NCBI GenBank assembly: GCA_031281895.1
Contig: JAITET010000038.1
Location: 1-5,900 of the forward strand
DNA from: Puniceicoccales bacterium
GTDB taxonomy: Bacteria; Verrucomicrobiota; Verrucomicrobiia; Opitutales; JAIRKQ01
Direction: 5' to 3'
Length of the DNA: 5,900 nucleotides
In this document: one piece after another, positions 1 to 5,348 of the stretch
Layout of the letters: each line of letters starts with the position of its first letter
Position numbering within the stretch: position 1 is the stretch's first letter
Program-made: the position numbers and the translations under genes
Notes under the pieces: model-generated
What the model was told of the DNA's origin: nothing
What the model saw: the letters and a program-made list of their open reading frames with translations, nothing else
The model's database searches: none

Positions 1-29
1 AATGTGCTGAAAAAACTTGATTTGTTAGA

Positions 30-35
30 TATTAT
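30..35 (+). promoter_or_regulatory. Possible -10 element for the tRNA-Val transcript
   Basis: TATTAT matches five of six bases of the sigma-70 type -10 hexamer and lies 25 nt before the tRNA, which would give a leader of about 20 nt. No good -35 hexamer sits at the right distance upstream, and there is no extended -10 TG. The TTGATT at 17-22 is too close to serve it. The first 60 bases hold no gene that I can recognise. This is a weak, inferred call. Confidence 0.22.
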
Positions 36-60
36 GCTTTGTGTATTCAAATCCTCACAG

Positions 61-137
61 GGGGAATTAGCTCAGTTGGTTAGAGCATCAGCATGACACG
101 CTGGGGGTCACTGGTTCGAATCCAGTATTTCCCACCA
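61..137 (+). tRNA. tRNA-Val, anticodon GAC
   Basis: A full cloverleaf can be folded by eye. The acceptor stem is 61-67 with 127-133 (seven pairs, one G-T wobble). The D arm is 70-73 with 83-86. The anticodon stem is 88-92 with 100-104, and its seven-base loop at 93-99 puts the anticodon GAC at 95-97. The variable region is 105-109, and the T arm is 110-114 with 122-126 around the loop TTCGAAT. The 3' CCA end is encoded (135-137). Anticodon GAC reads the valine codons GUC and GUU. The gene ends only 23 nt before the rpsU start, with no terminator between, so the two may share a transcript that is processed to release the tRNA. Confidence 0.97.
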
Positions 138-145
138 AGACACGG

Positions 146-155
146 AAGGAGGTGA
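146..155 (+). promoter_or_regulatory. Full-length Shine-Dalgarno of rpsU
   Basis: AAGGAGGTGA is complementary over all ten bases to the usual 3' end of bacterial 16S rRNA (TCACCTCCTT). It sits five bases before the ATG at 161, which fixes that ATG as the start rather than the GTG at 152 inside the site. No other gene in the window has comparable pairing. The best of the others are GAGGT before the bamD-like gene and AGGT before fabH. Confidence 0.9.
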
Positions 156-160
156 ATTTT

Positions 161-361
161 ATGGCAGTAATAGTACAAATGCGAAAAGGTGAAACAATCG
201 ATAAGGCGTTGCGCCGTTTGAAGAAGCGCCTAGATCGCGAAGGTGTTATCCGAGAAGTTCGGGAGAAACAATATTTTGAAAAGCCATGTGCCAAACGTCG
301 TCGCAAGAAAAAAATAGCAAAGTTTTCCAATTATTTGCGCCTTAAAAACGAGAATATGTAA
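161..361 (+). CDS. rpsU: 30S ribosomal protein bS21
   Basis: This 66-residue, very basic protein has the bS21 layout: a short N-terminal strand (AVIVQMRKGE), a helix rich in Arg and Lys (about 12-27), the REVREKQYFEKP segment (about 31-42), and a poly-basic helix with KRRRKKK at 45-51. bS21 binds the small-subunit platform near the 3' end of 16S rRNA and helps mRNA engage during initiation. The start at 161 is chosen for the ideal spacing to the ten-base Shine-Dalgarno; the in-frame GTG at 152 lies inside that site and would add three non-conserved residues. The gene lies 23 nt after tRNA-Val and 39 nt before rpmF. In Bacteroidota, rpsU is known to carry a strong Shine-Dalgarno that allows autoregulation by bS21; whether that applies here is inference. 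Confidence 0.95.
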   Translation: MAVIVQMRKGETIDKALRRLKKRLDREGVIREVREKQYFEKPCAKRRRKKKIAKFSNYLRLKNENM

Positions 362-373
362 GGTGCGTTAAAA

Positions 374-392
374 TTTTAAGAATTTTTAAGAA
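374..392 (+). repeat. Tandem TTTTAAGAA pair ahead of rpmF
   Basis: TTTTAAGAA occurs at 374-382 and again at 384-392, one base apart, which gives a period of ten bases, about one helical turn. The pair sits in the 39-nt gap between rpsU and rpmF, next to the AT palindrome TTAAAATTTTAA at 368-379. It could be a factor-binding or mRNA-processing site, or simply AT-rich spacer. The repeat is visible; any function is speculation. Confidence 0.3.
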
Positions 393-400
393 AGTAAAAA

Positions 401-580
401 ATGGGTCAGCCAAAACGTAAGCAGTCAAAACAGCGTAGTAGAAAACGCCGTGGATCAAATGGATTCTCTGGACCAGAGTTGGCCAGAGATCCGTCAACGG
501 GAAATTTGTTTAGTCCCCACCACGTTAATCCAGAAACGGGAATGTATCGTGGAAGACAAATTATTGAAATAAAAGATTAA
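401..580 (+). CDS. rpmF: 50S ribosomal protein bL32, zinc-free form
   Basis: This 59-residue ORF begins MGQPKRKQSKQRSRKRRG and ends with YRGRQIIEIKD. The basic N-terminal tail, the DPSTGNLFSPHHV segment and the GMYRGRQII ending match bL32, a 50S protein near the peptidyl transferase region. The protein contains no cysteine, so this is the form without the four-Cys zinc site seen in many Gram-positive L32 proteins. The start is the only sensible ATG. The Shine-Dalgarno is poor (AAGAAAG, 388-394). It stands 39 nt after rpsU and 31 nt before plsX. The rpmF-plsX order is conserved across many phyla, which supports the call independently. Its small size makes it easy for gene callers to miss. Confidence 0.94.
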   Translation: MGQPKRKQSKQRSRKRRGSNGFSGPELARDPSTGNLFSPHHVNPETGMYRGRQIIEIKD

Positions 581-611
581 TGGTCTCAGTTGTCAAACTG
601 TAACGCATAGC

Positions 612-1661
612 ATGCATATGAATTCCAAAGAACAGATGGTCGCCGTTGACGTTATGGGAGGAGACGGAGGTGTTTCACTGATGATTAAAGGAGTGGAGCT
701 TGCCATTAGATTATTTCCCGATGAAATAGGCAAGTTGGTCCTGGTTGGTGATGGAACAGCCATAGAGGAACAAATTTCTCAATGTGAGTCCGTTTTTCGC
801 AATAGGGATTTAGAAATTTGCCATGCTTCACAATCCATAGGTATGGCAGAAAAACCCATGCATGCTCTGAGAAATAAAAAAGATTCCTCCATGTTTAGGG
901 CAATTGATCTTTTGAAAGAAAATAAGATTTCCGGTGTTCTAAGTTGTGGAAATACCGGTTGCCTTGTCGTAGGAGGGACGCTAAAAGTAGGTGTGATGCC
1001 GGGGATCGATAGGCCAGCATTGGCCACGGTTATTCCGGCACCGACCAATCATTTTGTGCTCATTGACGTGGGGGCAAATCCCACCACATCTGCCAAAAGC
1101 CTGGTCCATAACGCCCTTCTCGGAACATTATATTATAACATCGCCGTCGATCCCAAAAATAGTCCGCGAGTAGGACTGCTAACAATCGGGACCGAGGAAG
1201 GCAAAGGTGGTGAAACCATCTGTGAGGCCCATGAAATGCTGAAAAAAATCAATGGTGAGATACAATACTGTGGACTCATAGAAGGATTTCAATTGTTTAG
1301 CAATGAAATCGACGTTGTAGTTTGTGATGGATTCGTTGGCAATATTTTGCTAAAAACCATCGAGTCTTTGGCTGGAACGATAAAAAACTATGTCAAAGCA
1401 GAGATGAGAAAAAATCTATTGCGCATGCTGGGAGCATTTCTCGCGAGTGGTGCTTTTAGGGCAATGAAAAGGGATCTAACGGCTGATAAATACGGTGGGG
1501 CACCACTGCTTGGGCTCAATGGAATTGTTGTGAAATCCCATGGTTCAAGTTCCATAGAAGCGGTTGCCCATGCTCTCCGTTTAACATTCAGATTATCCAA
1601 GATAAACAATGAGCATTTTCTAAGCAATGCGATTGAAAAGGTTAATTTTCTCATCGAATAG
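612..1661 (+). CDS. plsX: Phosphate acyltransferase PlsX
   Basis: PlsX converts acyl-ACP and phosphate to acyl-phosphate, the donor used by PlsY to start phospholipid synthesis; it is a peripheral membrane enzyme. The 349 residues carry the family signatures in order: AVDVMGGDGG (11-20), the KP..ALR region with DSSM (81-94), GNTG (113-116), GIDRPAL (131-137), DVGANP (152-157), PRVGLLTIGTEEGKG (185-199), VVVCDGFVGNILLK (235-248), and YGGAPLLGLNG with KSHGSSS near 294-314. The length is normal. The start is uncertain: ATGs at 612, 618 and 636 are all in frame and none has a clear Shine-Dalgarno. The ATG at 636 (MVAVDVMGGD) fits the usual short N-terminus best; 612 is given as the longest option. 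It lies between rpmF and fabH in the classical cluster, 21 nt before fabH. Confidence 0.96.
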   Translation: MHMNSKEQMVAVDVMGGDGGVSLMIKGVELAIRLFPDEIGKLVLVGDGTAIEEQISQCESVFRNRDLEICHASQSIGMAEKPMHALRNKKDSSMFRAIDLLKENKISGVLSCGNTGCLVVGGTLKVGVMPGIDRPALATVIPAPTNHFVLIDVGANPTTSAKSLVHNALLGTLYYNIAVDPKNSPRVGLLTIGTEEGKGGETICEAHEMLKKINGEIQYCGLIEGFQLFSNEIDVVVCDGFVGNILLKTIESLAGTIKNYVKAEMRKNLLRMLGAFLASGAFRAMKRDLTADKYGGAPLLGLNGIVVKSHGSSSIEAVAHALRLTFRLSKINNEHFLSNAIEKVNFLIE

Positions 1662-1682
1662 GGAGCAAAAAAGATAGGTAAA

Positions 1683-2681
1683 ATGAAAAACAAGAAACAG
1701 TTTGTAAAAATATTAGGAGTAGGATCCTACGTTCCAGAGAAAGTAGTCACCAATGATGATTTGAGCAAAATTGTCGATACATCCGACGAATGGATCCGAA
1801 CGCGAACTGGTATTAGGGAAAGGAGGATAGCTGCAGCCGATCAAACCACATCCGATTTGTGCGTGTGTGCAGCTCGTAAGGCTATGGAAAATGCCAATGT
1901 GGGGGTAGATGATATCGACTTGATTTTAACGGGAACGATAACATCCGATGTAATCCTTCCTTCCACTTCCGTATTTGTCCAAACAAAATTAGGACTAAAA
2001 AACATTCCTTGCTTCGACTACAATGTAGCCTGTTCGGGGTTACAGTATGGCATCGAAATTGCACGGTCATTGATAGAGTCCCAGCGGTATAGAAATATTT
2101 TATTGATTTGCGGAGATAAGCTATCGGTGATAACGGATTGGCAGGATCGTTCCACCTGTGTACTTTTCGGCGATGGTGCTGGAGCAATTGTTCTTTCGGC
2201 CACTGAAAATGAAGAAGAAAATTCCATCATCGATGTGCTATTGGGAGCCAATGGCGAACATTCCGAATTAGTAATATTGCCGGCGGGGGGCTCAAGGGAA
2301 CCAGCGAGTGAGAAAACCATAAGCGAACGAAAACATTTTATGAAAATGGCAGGGCGCGACCTTTTTCGAGAAGCCGTAAAAATCATGGGAAATTGTGCCC
2401 AGGAAATTTTAGGAAGAAATAATATGTCTGTCGATGACATAGATTTTCTGATTACCCATCAGGCCAATTTGCGAATCATAGATGCCGTCAGGGAACGCCT
2501 CGATGTTCCTCTTGAAAAGGTCTGCGTAACCATTGATAAATATGGAAACACATCGGCATCTTCGTGTATAATTGCCCTGGATAATCTGATAAGAAATGGC
2601 AAAGTTGTACGGGAGTCGAAAGTACTAACGGTAGGTTTTGGAGCGGGGTTGACTTGGGGAGCAGCAATATTAAAGTTCTGA
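1683..2681 (+). CDS. fabH: 3-oxoacyl-ACP synthase III (KAS III)
   Basis: FabH condenses an acyl-CoA primer, usually acetyl-CoA, with malonyl-ACP to start type II fatty acid synthesis in the cytosol. The 332-residue protein is of usual length and keeps the Cys-His-Asn triad: Cys117 in NVACSGL, His259 in THQAN (258-262) and Asn289 in YGNTSASS (287-294). The motifs DEWIRTRTGIRERR (35-48) near the start, GDGAGA (163-168) and the C-terminal GFGAGLTWG (318-326) are also typical of KAS III. The start is ATG 1683, with AGGT at 1676-1679 as a short Shine-Dalgarno. The stop is followed seven bases later by the bamD-like start, so the two are probably translated from one mRNA. Genes such as fabD, fabG and acpP that often follow fabH are absent here. 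Confidence 0.97.
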   Translation: MKNKKQFVKILGVGSYVPEKVVTNDDLSKIVDTSDEWIRTRTGIRERRIAAADQTTSDLCVCAARKAMENANVGVDDIDLILTGTITSDVILPSTSVFVQTKLGLKNIPCFDYNVACSGLQYGIEIARSLIESQRYRNILLICGDKLSVITDWQDRSTCVLFGDGAGAIVLSATENEEENSIIDVLLGANGEHSELVILPAGGSREPASEKTISERKHFMKMAGRDLFREAVKIMGNCAQEILGRNNMSVDDIDFLITHQANLRIIDAVRERLDVPLEKVCVTIDKYGNTSASSCIIALDNLIRNGKVVRESKVLTVGFGAGLTWGAAILKF

Positions 2682-2688
2682 GGTATTC

Positions 2689-3885
2689 ATGCGAAAATAT
2701 ATTCCATTTTTAATATTTATTTTAAGTTTAGCACGTTTAAATGCAGACATAGTCTGGACACAAGAACTTGGCTGGCAACCAACGCCTGACGCTGTTTCTG
2801 TTGCCAAGTTCAACAGGGAGTCCTTGGAGGCCCTACAGTTCATGAATGATGCTCGGCGAGCTCAGGAAGAAGGCCGCATCAGTATAGCCTTGGTGGGATA
2901 TAGGAATGTGTATAAAAAATTTCCCGATTCCATTTTTGCACCTGAGGCATACTATCAAATTGGGAAAATAAAGGTGAGCAAAAACCAATTCAACGATGCA
3001 TTCAAGGTATTTACCACCATCACAAAACAATATCCAGAATATCCCCGTTTCAATGCCGTTTTACATGAAAAATTTGAGATTGCTCAGCTGTTGAAGAGTG
3101 GAGAACGGCCGAAATACTTTGGCGTTATTCCGGGGTTTAGGGACTATCAAGCAACGGTCGATTTCTATAAAAAAATTGTGGAGGATGCTCCATTCAGCGA
3201 CATTGCTCCATTGGCGTTGGTTCACATGGGAGATTTTGCGATTAGTAACGATCGGCCGCTTGACGCAATTGCAGCGTTTGAACAACTGATAGATGAGTAC
3301 CCCTATTCGGAATATACGCCTGAGGCCTACCTAAAGCTGGGCGACATCTACGCTAAAATGACCAAAAGTCCACTCTACGACCAGGGAGCAACCAAATTGG
3401 CCATGAATAATTATGAAGATTTTCTGACACTATATCCGAACCATGAAGATGCCGCCAGGGCTCAGACGGGCTATGATCAGATGAAGATCAGACTTGCCGA
3501 AAGCAAATTGCTCATGGGCGATTTCTATTTTAATGCAAGGAATAATGCGAAAGCAGCCATCATCATGTACAATAAGGCAGCACGTTTTCTCCCAGGATCC
3601 GAAGTAGAACGCAATGCCAGGGAAAGAATAGCGTATATAAAAGCGGGGAATTTGCCAAAAACGACTCCCATAGATTTTCTGTTCGGTAGATACCAATGTC
3701 CTATCGATGAGCAAGTGTTCGATTTATCGGCGAAAGATGAGTTTGAGGGCGGTTTTGACTTTTCCCATGATTTAATACAAATAAGCACCGACAGTTCCGA
3801 TCAGGAGGATCTTTTAGAAAGTATGGATAGTAAGGTCAAGCCCGCTGAAAGTTTTATAAAAGTTGGTCCGAATAGAGAATTTTAA
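2689..3885 (+). CDS. BamD/YfiO-like outer-membrane assembly TPR protein
   Basis: BamD is the TPR subunit that, with BamA, folds beta-barrel proteins into the outer membrane. This 398-residue protein starts with a signal peptide (basic MRKY, hydrophobic core at 5-17, likely cleavage after LNA at 17-19). TPR-like helix pairs follow: AQEEGRISIALVGYRNVYKKFPDS (about 58-81), a second around 84-116, a third around 174-205 and a fourth around 212-252, with a further candidate around 270-300. The recurring pattern of A..AYY..G, F..A...F and YP is that of BamD and YbgF-type repeats. Unlike E. coli BamD there is no lipobox: the only cysteine is Cys337, so it is predicted periplasmic and not lipid-anchored. 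Residues about 325-398 form an acidic tail without repeats. The start is supported by GAGGT at 2680-2684 overlapping the fabH stop. A general TPR scaffold is the alternative reading, but the neighbouring lptE-like gene favours outer-membrane assembly. Confidence 0.78.
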   Translation: MRKYIPFLIFILSLARLNADIVWTQELGWQPTPDAVSVAKFNRESLEALQFMNDARRAQEEGRISIALVGYRNVYKKFPDSIFAPEAYYQIGKIKVSKNQFNDAFKVFTTITKQYPEYPRFNAVLHEKFEIAQLLKSGERPKYFGVIPGFRDYQATVDFYKKIVEDAPFSDIAPLALVHMGDFAISNDRPLDAIAAFEQLIDEYPYSEYTPEAYLKLGDIYAKMTKSPLYDQGATKLAMNNYEDFLTLYPNHEDAARAQTGYDQMKIRLAESKLLMGDFYFNARNNAKAAIIMYNKAARFLPGSEVERNARERIAYIKAGNLPKTTPIDFLFGRYQCPIDEQVFDLSAKDEFEGGFDFSHDLIQISTDSSDQEDLLESMDSKVKPAESFIKVGPNREF

Positions 3886-3920
3886 TTAAAAAATAGTGCA
3901 GCAATATTTCCAAAAAAGAC

Positions 3921-3926
3921 TATAAT
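3921..3926 (+). promoter_or_regulatory. Possible -10 hexamer just before the lptE-like gene
   Basis: TATAAT is an exact consensus -10 hexamer ending ten bases before the ATG at 3936. If used, transcription would start about three bases from the ATG, giving an almost leaderless mRNA, which would agree with the absence of a real Shine-Dalgarno there. No -35 match is seen about 17 bases upstream (near 3898-3903), and the 50-nt gap is AT-rich, so chance occurrence is likely. Confidence 0.25.
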
Positions 3927-3935
3927 TGGATCACT

Positions 3936-4445
3936 ATGAAAAAAATTCCCCTATCAGTTTGTTTACTAACGTCGGTATTAGGTGCCGGGTGTATGTTTTA
4001 TTCTTTGAAGCCCTATACCCCTTTAGAATTTGATAAAATATATGTTGCTCCCATAAGAAATGATTCTTTTGCTCCTCAAACGCAGGTATCATTGACGAAA
4101 CAGGTTCGCACAAAACTGTCCAACATTTCGGGACTAGAACTTTCTTCATCTCCCGAGAACGCTGCCACTCTGGAAATTACCATCGTAGATTTCGGAAAAT
4201 ACATGGCTACTGCCCAAGAGGAGGATACGTCCCGTGCGAAATCATTTGATATAAGAATGGTGATACTCTGCACATTAAGCAATAATGTAACGGGAAGAGT
4301 TTACTTTAGAGATTATCGCATATCAGATGTCGTAGAATGCCATACATCTAAGGACAACCTTCAGGAACTTCAGTACCAAGCGATACCTAAACTCGCAAAT
4401 AAGCTTGCCGATAGGGTTTGTGACATTATTTGCCACCTGTGGTAA
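3936..4445 (+). CDS. LptE-like LPS-assembly lipoprotein
   Basis: LptE is the outer-membrane lipoprotein that plugs the LptD barrel and helps insert LPS into the outer leaflet. This 169-residue protein has a lipoprotein-type signal peptide: MKK, a hydrophobic stretch to residue 16, then GAGC with Cys19 as the likely lipidated residue. Gly at -3 is not the usual Leu/Val/Ile, so the lipobox is slightly off consensus. After Cys19 comes a pattern typical of the family: aromatic FYSL, then DKIYVAPIRNDSFAPQTQ (33-50, matching the IxVxxxxN pattern), an LTKQVRTKL helix (53-61), a strand segment LEITIVDF (79-86), and a C-terminal helix at about 141-166. It follows the bamD-like gene by 50 nt and ends the plus-strand run. 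The ATG at 3936 has no clear Shine-Dalgarno. Family identity is inferred from pattern and context; such proteins diverge quickly. Confidence 0.7.
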   Translation: MKKIPLSVCLLTSVLGAGCMFYSLKPYTPLEFDKIYVAPIRNDSFAPQTQVSLTKQVRTKLSNISGLELSSSPENAATLEITIVDFGKYMATAQEEDTSRAKSFDIRMVILCTLSNNVTGRVYFRDYRISDVVECHTSKDNLQELQYQAIPKLANKLADRVCDIICHLW

Positions 4446-4633
4446 AAGTGATGCTTTTGGTAAAATAACCACAAAAAGGTTTGACAATAACAGTAAACTC
4501 TGGAACAGCCTTCCATAAAATAAAGAGGAAAGTTAGCAGCCAGCAAAAGGGTGAATGGATTGTCTGGCGTAGGTGTGTTATGCCAATTGTTTCATAAAGC
4601 GAATTTTGTGGAAAGGCTGACCCTATTAATTTG
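4446..4633. other. Intergenic region between convergent genes
   Basis: These 188 bases separate the ends of the lptE-like and cofE-like genes. They contain the small hairpin at 4565-4585 and a longer-range inverted repeat, CAGCCTT (4506-4512) with AAGGCTG (4613-4619), which could close a larger folded 3' UTR. A consensus TTGACA at 4481-4486 has no -10 partner at proper spacing. I see no convincing gene on either strand. Confidence 0.6.
4565..4594 (+). terminator. Weak candidate terminator hairpin after the lptE-like gene
   Basis: TGGCGTA (4565-4571) pairs with TATGCCA (4579-4585) over seven positions, one of them a G-U wobble, around a seven-base loop. It is followed by ATTGTTTC, a poor T-run. 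The G-U pair would become A-C on the other strand, so the fold favours plus-strand RNA. It lies 119 nt after the lptE-like stop. It may end the plus-strand transcript, but the T-run is too weak for a firm call. Confidence 0.3.
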
Positions 4634-5338
4634 TTAATTGTAAACATTTAGAATATTTCCGAACATGTCGTCTTCTTTGACCAATTGTGTGTTTGCCATG
4701 GAAAATTTGTTTCCGAACTCGACATTTTCCGCTCCACGAATGATTAGGAGTGGGCAGCACTCATTGCCCTCCCCCATCAGATAGCATGCCGCCGATGCCA
4801 GTGAATCCGCTATATTTACTGATGTCATTTCCAATCTGCGTCCAAAAATATCCTCCTTGCCTTTGTAATCTTTAATTGGATTGAAGCCGAAAATATCCTG
4901 GGCAACACCGACCGTTCCCCGGCGAAAAGGTTCAATTTTGCTATCGATTGACATGAGTCCCAAATATTTTATGGTAAATTTTTCGCATAGATATTTGTGA
5001 ATTTCGGCCAATAATTTGGTAACATTTTGTGGCCACAGAACATAGTATCCGTTTCCATTGCTTTCGTCGACTCCTGAAAAAGGAATCACAATGCCATCCT
5101 TTACGGTGAGTGAATAATTTCCCTCCCATACCCAGTCGGCTTCACGGCGGATCAATTGTTTTTTATCAATCGTTCCGATTTTGACACATCTACCCTGATG
5201 TATCGCTAGACACTTTGTCGCTATGCATAACATGTCTGACTCTTCCAATAAAAAGCCCTCCGAATCGAACAGAGAAAATATATTACTTTTCGGAGGGCAA
5301 AGTATGGAAGTTTTTACTGCCAAAAATTTCAACGGCAT
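4634..5338 (-). CDS. CofE-family (COG1478) glutamate ligase-like protein
   Basis: CofE adds L-glutamate to coenzyme F420-0 using GTP and divalent metal; some bacterial relatives are thought to glutamylate folate instead. The 234-residue protein keeps the family blocks: DMLCIATK..AIHQGR (35-50), VKDGIVIPFSGVDESN (79-94, Asp91 and Asn94), YVLWPQ (99-104), the IDS segment (Asp132) before RRGTVGVA (139-146), GFNPIKDYKGKEDIFGR (151-167), NIADSLASAA (175-184) and MGEGNE followed by PLLIIRGAE (188-204). Asp91, Asp132 and Glu190 correspond to the acidic metal and nucleotide site of archaeal CofE, as far as memory allows. The length is slightly short but complete. The gene starts 10 nt after the peroxiredoxin stop, so they are probably co-transcribed; no strong Shine-Dalgarno is seen. 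Codons 15-28 contain a terminator-like inverted repeat. The exact substrate cannot be read from sequence. Confidence 0.85.
   Translation of the reverse strand: MPLKFLAVKTSILCPPKSNIFSLFDSEGFLLEESDMLCIATKCLAIHQGRCVKIGTIDKKQLIRREADWVWEGNYSLTVKDGIVIPFSGVDESNGNGYYVLWPQNVTKLLAEIHKYLCEKFTIKYLGLMSIDSKIEPFRRGTVGVAQDIFGFNPIKDYKGKEDIFGRRLEMTSVNIADSLASAACYLMGEGNECCPLLIIRGAENVEFGNKFSMANTQLVKEDDMFGNILNVYN
5250..5298 (-). terminator. Terminator-like hairpin inside the cofE-like coding region
   Basis: On the minus strand, GCCCTCCGAA (5298-5289) and TTCGGAGGGC (5264-5255) are perfect ten-base inverted repeats with seven G-C pairs, separated by 24 bases. The second arm runs directly into TTTTTATT (5254-5247). 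This is the layout of a Rho-independent terminator in the direction of prx and cofE transcription, but it lies at codons 15-28 of the ligase gene, followed by codons for Phe-Leu-Leu. The 24-base loop is longer than usual, though an inner GAAAA/TTTTC pairing could shorten it. It may trim most peroxiredoxin transcripts and attenuate the ligase. The structure is visible; its activity is inferred. Confidence 0.5.
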
Positions 5339-5348
5339 GGGACCAATT

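Noticed and set aside
152..160. GTG start for rpsU adding Met-Asn-Phe
   Set aside because: The GTG lies inside the Shine-Dalgarno itself, and the ATG at 161 has the ideal spacing and matches the family N-terminus.
587..600. CAGTT/AACTG inverted repeat as a terminator between rpmF and plsX
   Set aside because: Only five base pairs and no T-run follow, and the surrounding genes are normally co-transcribed.
609..626. Cluster of six-base palindromes (GCATGC, CATATG, GAATTC) resembling a cloning linker
   Set aside because: They fall at the expected rpmF-plsX junction with natural coding on both sides and no vector sequence nearby, so coincidence is the better explanation.
3880..3891. TTTTAATTAAAA palindrome at the end of the bamD-like gene as a terminator
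   Set aside because: It has no G-C pairs, so an RNA hairpin would be unstable; it is typical of AT-rich spacers.
4481..4486. Consensus TTGACA as a promoter in the convergent gap
   Set aside because: No -10-like hexamer lies 16-18 bases downstream, and there is no plus-strand gene for it to serve.
4426..4647. Minus-strand 73-codon open frame filling the convergent gap, with a hydrophobic middle
   Set aside because: It overlaps both neighbouring gene ends, has no Shine-Dalgarno and matches no family I know. An open frame this long is expected by chance somewhere in an AT-rich window.
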